From NCBI GenBank assembly GCA_054601695.1, contig BAAHQB010000358.1, forward strand, positions 1 to 64,000: a stretch of DNA of 64,000 nt, written 5' to 3'. The translations under genes were made by a program, and so were the position numbers. Origin of the DNA: Amorphochlora amoebiformis. Taxonomy: Eukaryota > Cercozoa > Chlorarachniophyceae. Positions 55,944 through 64,000 of the stretch are shown here, one piece after another; position 1 is the stretch's first letter, and every line of letters begins with the position of its first letter. A model generated the notes under the pieces. It was not told where the DNA came from and did no database searches. It saw nothing but the letters and a program-made list of their open reading frames with translations.

Positions 55944-56556
55944 ATGGCGCTCAGACCGGGCGTGATGGTCGCGGCGGTTCTTTTGGGGACGATAGAATGG
56001 CATACGAGGCCTAACAACAGACGAAACCGGTCGTATTTAGGTAAGTTGGTCAGTAGGAAGGAAACAGGGTAGCATATAGTGAGGAATTGGAGGAGAAATC
56101 GCGTAATTTTAGTTGGGCTTGTCGGCGGGAGCGACTCGAGCTACGATTACAACCCCAATTGGAATATTCAGGCGGATCGCGAGGAGTTCCTGGTCAGTAT
56201 ACAGCTGTACAAACCATAAAGATCATAGAGAGCGCGCATGAAATCACTGAGACTACACTTTAAGCCATATTCCGCACGTGTAAGCACAACATTGTCTCCC
56301 CACCCCACCTAACGTCCATAGTTTCCACCACCTATACACCCTTTCAGACATGGAAGCTTGCCTTTACGCTGATTCTTAACCTCTCTTCTCTATACAACTC
56401 ACAAGTACCAAAATAACTGGTATGGAATCTAACATGCCTTAACCCCATCAGAAAGACAACCCTTACGTGATTCCTCGGCCGTGGGTGGCGGGGCATGGAC
56501 GTAAGGACTGGCGAGGAAAGTCTCCTGAGTATTCTGACTCAGATCTCGTTGAGTAA
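55944..56556 (+). CDS. 93-residue protein with N-terminal hydrophobic segment, unrecognised
   Basis: Three exons with agreeing phases: 55944-56040, 56113-56192 and 56452-56556 (TAA). The first intron has a consensus GTAAGT donor. The product starts MALRPGVMVAAVLLGTIEWH, a short hydrophobic segment. It continues with GLVGGSDSSYDYNPNWNIQA and DREEFL, and ends in an Arg/Lys/Trp- and acid-rich tail (NPYVIPRPWVAGHGRKDW, SDSDLVE). Size and layout suit a small single-anchor mitochondrial protein, perhaps a respiratory-complex subunit, but I recognise no family. It shares its promoter region with the mitochondrial carrier gene. Confidence 0.65.
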
Positions 56557-61768
<5,212 letters not shown>

Positions 61769-62340
61769 CATCGCGTAAGCCAGCTGCAAGCCTGCATATA
61801 ATTAGCCGTGAGCATGGCGCTGGGCGATATTTTATCATACGAGCGAGTGAACTCGGTGTATCACACATTTTATAAATTAATATTATTTATGTTGACCCTA
61901 GCGTTCCTAAGTTTCATAGTAAGTGTCGATCACCATAGAATAATATTCGTATATTAGACTGTGACGGGTATATCACGTTCTAGATGAAAGTTTATCGGAT
62001 CGATCGGATCATGCTTATACAATACTGGATACTTAATTAACAAACATTATCGATTATCATACTTGTGATATAGATATCTAGTCTAGCTAGTATGTACTAA
62101 TCATTTACAATTGCTAGAATTAATTCTAGTAATTGGTCAGTAATATCAGGCAGCGATTCAGGCTATACAATATCATTGTCTACCACTAGATCTAGCACAT
62201 AATAAGCACGGTTTTTGCAGGTCGCGTTATGTACGTACTAGACATAGCTAGTATTGCTCATGATTTACTAGTATCTAGAGTATTGATCATCAAGTAGATC
62301 ATGGCCATATGTATTATTTTTTTTTAGTACCATAGCCTAT
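61769..62340. other. CTAG-rich island after the 57.4-61.8 kb gene
   Basis: Mixed-composition sequence starting at the stop codon. CTAG becomes very frequent at 62070-62290 (about a dozen sites), with ATCTAGTCTAGCTAG and TACTAGTATCTAGAG. No coding signal was found. It resembles the islands at 4.0-4.7 and 18.7-19.2 kb. Confidence 0.7.
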
Positions 62341-62460
62341 GCAATATATATATATATATATATACATACATGCGTCGATATTCGCTATTTAAATCGACTT
62401 TTTGATAGTAAGCAACTTTTTGACTGACGGTGGTATGTGCTTCAGAATCTAATCCTCGAC

Positions 62461-62523
62461 CTTGGGGTACACAGCACTCGGTTGAATGCAAACGCAGAGT
62501 CTTTGATGTCCAGGGATCGCTCC
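62461..62523 (-). CDS. Possible isolated exon, - strand
   Basis: With acceptor TTTATAG (just above 62523) and donor GTCGAGG (just below 62461), the exon reads [20 protein letters not shown] in phase 2 to 2. The composition is protein-like, but no partner exon was established. It may also be chance. Confidence 0.25.
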
Positions 62524-62537
62524 CTATAAATATATAC

Positions 62538-62601
<64 letters not shown>

Positions 62602-62678
62602 TATAATATATATATATATATATAGATATATGTTACAAACATATGTGTATGAAGGCAAAGATATGAAAACACACACAC

Positions 62679-62718
<40 letters not shown>

Positions 62719-62772
62719 TACCGTATAATTATATATATATATATGTATTTATGTACATGTATATATATATTT

Positions 62773-62830
<58 letters not shown>

Positions 62831-62956
62831 CATGTATATGTAGATGTATCTACACAGTATATATTATATACATATGCATATTATATACATGTATATATGT
62901 ATATATATATACATATATTATATACGTATATATATATATATATATTCCTATGTGTA

Positions 62957-63009
<53 letters not shown>

Positions 63010-63184
63010 GAAAATGTGCACTATTTGGATATATTTATATACGCAACATATATATGCAAATATCATATATACATATATATATATATATATGTATACATAT
63101 ATGTAATGTATAAATATACATACATACATACATATGTAAATATATATTGGAGAGAATAGCAAGGGTTGCACTCTCACCTCACAG
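62524..63184. repeat. TA microsatellite
   Basis: Continuous TA with TG and TAC breaks, ending at the acceptor region of the next candidate exon. No coding signal. Confidence 0.8.
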
Positions 63185-63420
63185 TCGAAGTGTCTTGGAT
63201 GATCATTGACATTACAGCCTCTGAGAAAAAAGGCTTAGAAAATCATTATTTTACCGTCGCTCATAGTTATTCCACTCCAGCCCTTACCCTTCGCCCCATA
63301 AGCTACCCTGCCCTCGCCCGAACCTGGAGCCTACCTCTTTGGACTAAAAGATGGTGCTACGGGGCTCTTTTTGATAATACATCGGCCACCGCATTGAAAA
63401 TGTTTCTCAAGAACCTGTAA
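63185..63420 (+). CDS. Terminal exon of an unrecognised + strand gene
   Basis: An acceptor (ACTCTCACCTCACAG) opens a 78-codon frame that ends in TAA at 63420. The composition is ordinary protein: [54 protein letters not shown] and [10 protein letters not shown] recognise no family. Upstream exons would lie in or before the TA block at 62.5-63.2 kb and were not found. Confidence 0.45.
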
Positions 63421-63773
63421 TCGATAACGGTTGAAAAGATCGAGATCAATCGTGTCAGTCAGTCTGCGAGATATTTTCACTTCAGTTGAGTTAGTGTTCT
63501 AGGAAACCTCGCATGTGTTTATGGACGCCAGGAAGTCCTCATGACAACGCTTGCCCTTCTTGGAGCACGTTACTTGACAGTCGAGCCTGGATAATAAATC
63601 GTACATATAAATCTATACACACATATATTTATATAATATATATATATATATATATGTGTGTGTATATATATATATATTTATGTATAATGTGTATACTTTT
63701 AAAAAATACATTTACACATGTATATAGTATATATATACATATATGTGTGTATATGTATGTTATATATATACTA

Positions 63774-63804
<31 letters not shown>

Positions 63805-63915
63805 ATGGAGTACATATGTAATATAGATATCTATACATATGTTCGAATTTATAATATAATCTAAATACATTCATAAATATGTATAAATTATACAAATATA
63901 CATACACATATGTGC

Positions 63916-63969
<54 letters not shown>

Positions 63970-64000
63970 TATATAAGTGTGATATATGTACTTCACGGAC
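63421..64000. other. 3' flank and TA microsatellite, window end
   Basis: 63421-63600 is mixed-composition sequence without a supported frame. The rest is TA/TG microsatellite to the end of the window. Confidence 0.7.

Overview
This window is nuclear DNA of a eukaryote. The coding sequence is cut into many short exons by GT-AG introns. TTAGGG/CCCTAA telomere-type arrays occur inside the sequence, and more than half of the bases are (TA)n or TA-like microsatellite. The lineage cannot be fixed from the sequence. The intron-rich genes, standard stop codons, TTAGGG-type repeats, a mitochondrial carrier and a multidomain copper-only superoxide dismutase would fit a protist or an early-branching animal or fungal relative. 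Most long open frames in the window are runs of Tyr-Ile, Ile-Cys or Thr-His that come from dinucleotide repeats and are not genes. I built the gene models by hand from splice sites whose phases agree. Exon edges are therefore predictions.

Layout, left to right. (1) 1063-4003, + strand: the 3' part of a multi-pass membrane protein of the PAP2 lipid phosphatase family. (2) 6550-18472, + strand: a gene of about 39 exons encoding a secreted, membrane-anchored protein of about 1060 residues. It has a signal peptide, six Cu/Zn-SOD-like domains, a SEA-like module, a Pro/Thr/Ser stalk and one transmembrane helix. (3) 36244 down to 19956, - strand: a gene of about 30 exons encoding an NHL-repeat beta-propeller protein with a basic C-terminus. 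It converges on the SOD gene. (4) 36381-50213, + strand: a protein of about 900 residues with an N-terminal hydrophobic helix and no family I can name. (5) 53368 down to 52234, - strand: a complete 75-residue single-pass protein resembling small FO-ATP synthase accessory subunits. (6) 55819 down to 54874, - strand: a mitochondrial carrier family protein whose C-terminal end is not resolved. (7) 55944-56556, + strand: a complete 93-residue protein that starts 124 bp from the divergent carrier gene. (8) 57356-61768, + strand: the 3' part of an unrecognised gene with a clean terminal exon. (9) 62461-64000: fragments of one or two more genes.

The spaces between genes have their own structure. At the 3' ends of four gene models (near 4.0-4.7, 18.5-19.7, 51.4-52.1 and 61.8-62.3 kb) the microsatellite is replaced, fully or in part, by islands rich in CTAG, CATG, GTAC and ACGT. 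Two of these islands share a 15-base word. Introns fall into two size classes: compact ones of about 33-75 nt, and ones swollen by (TA)n to hundreds or thousands of bases. Telomere-type arrays sit inside introns of the NHL gene, and a degenerate one sits inside the SOD gene.

Functionally, the window mixes a cell-surface redox protein, an NHL protein, a lipid phosphatase-like membrane protein and probable mitochondrial proteins. I see no operon-like logic, mobile-element gene, tRNA, rRNA or CRISPR array.
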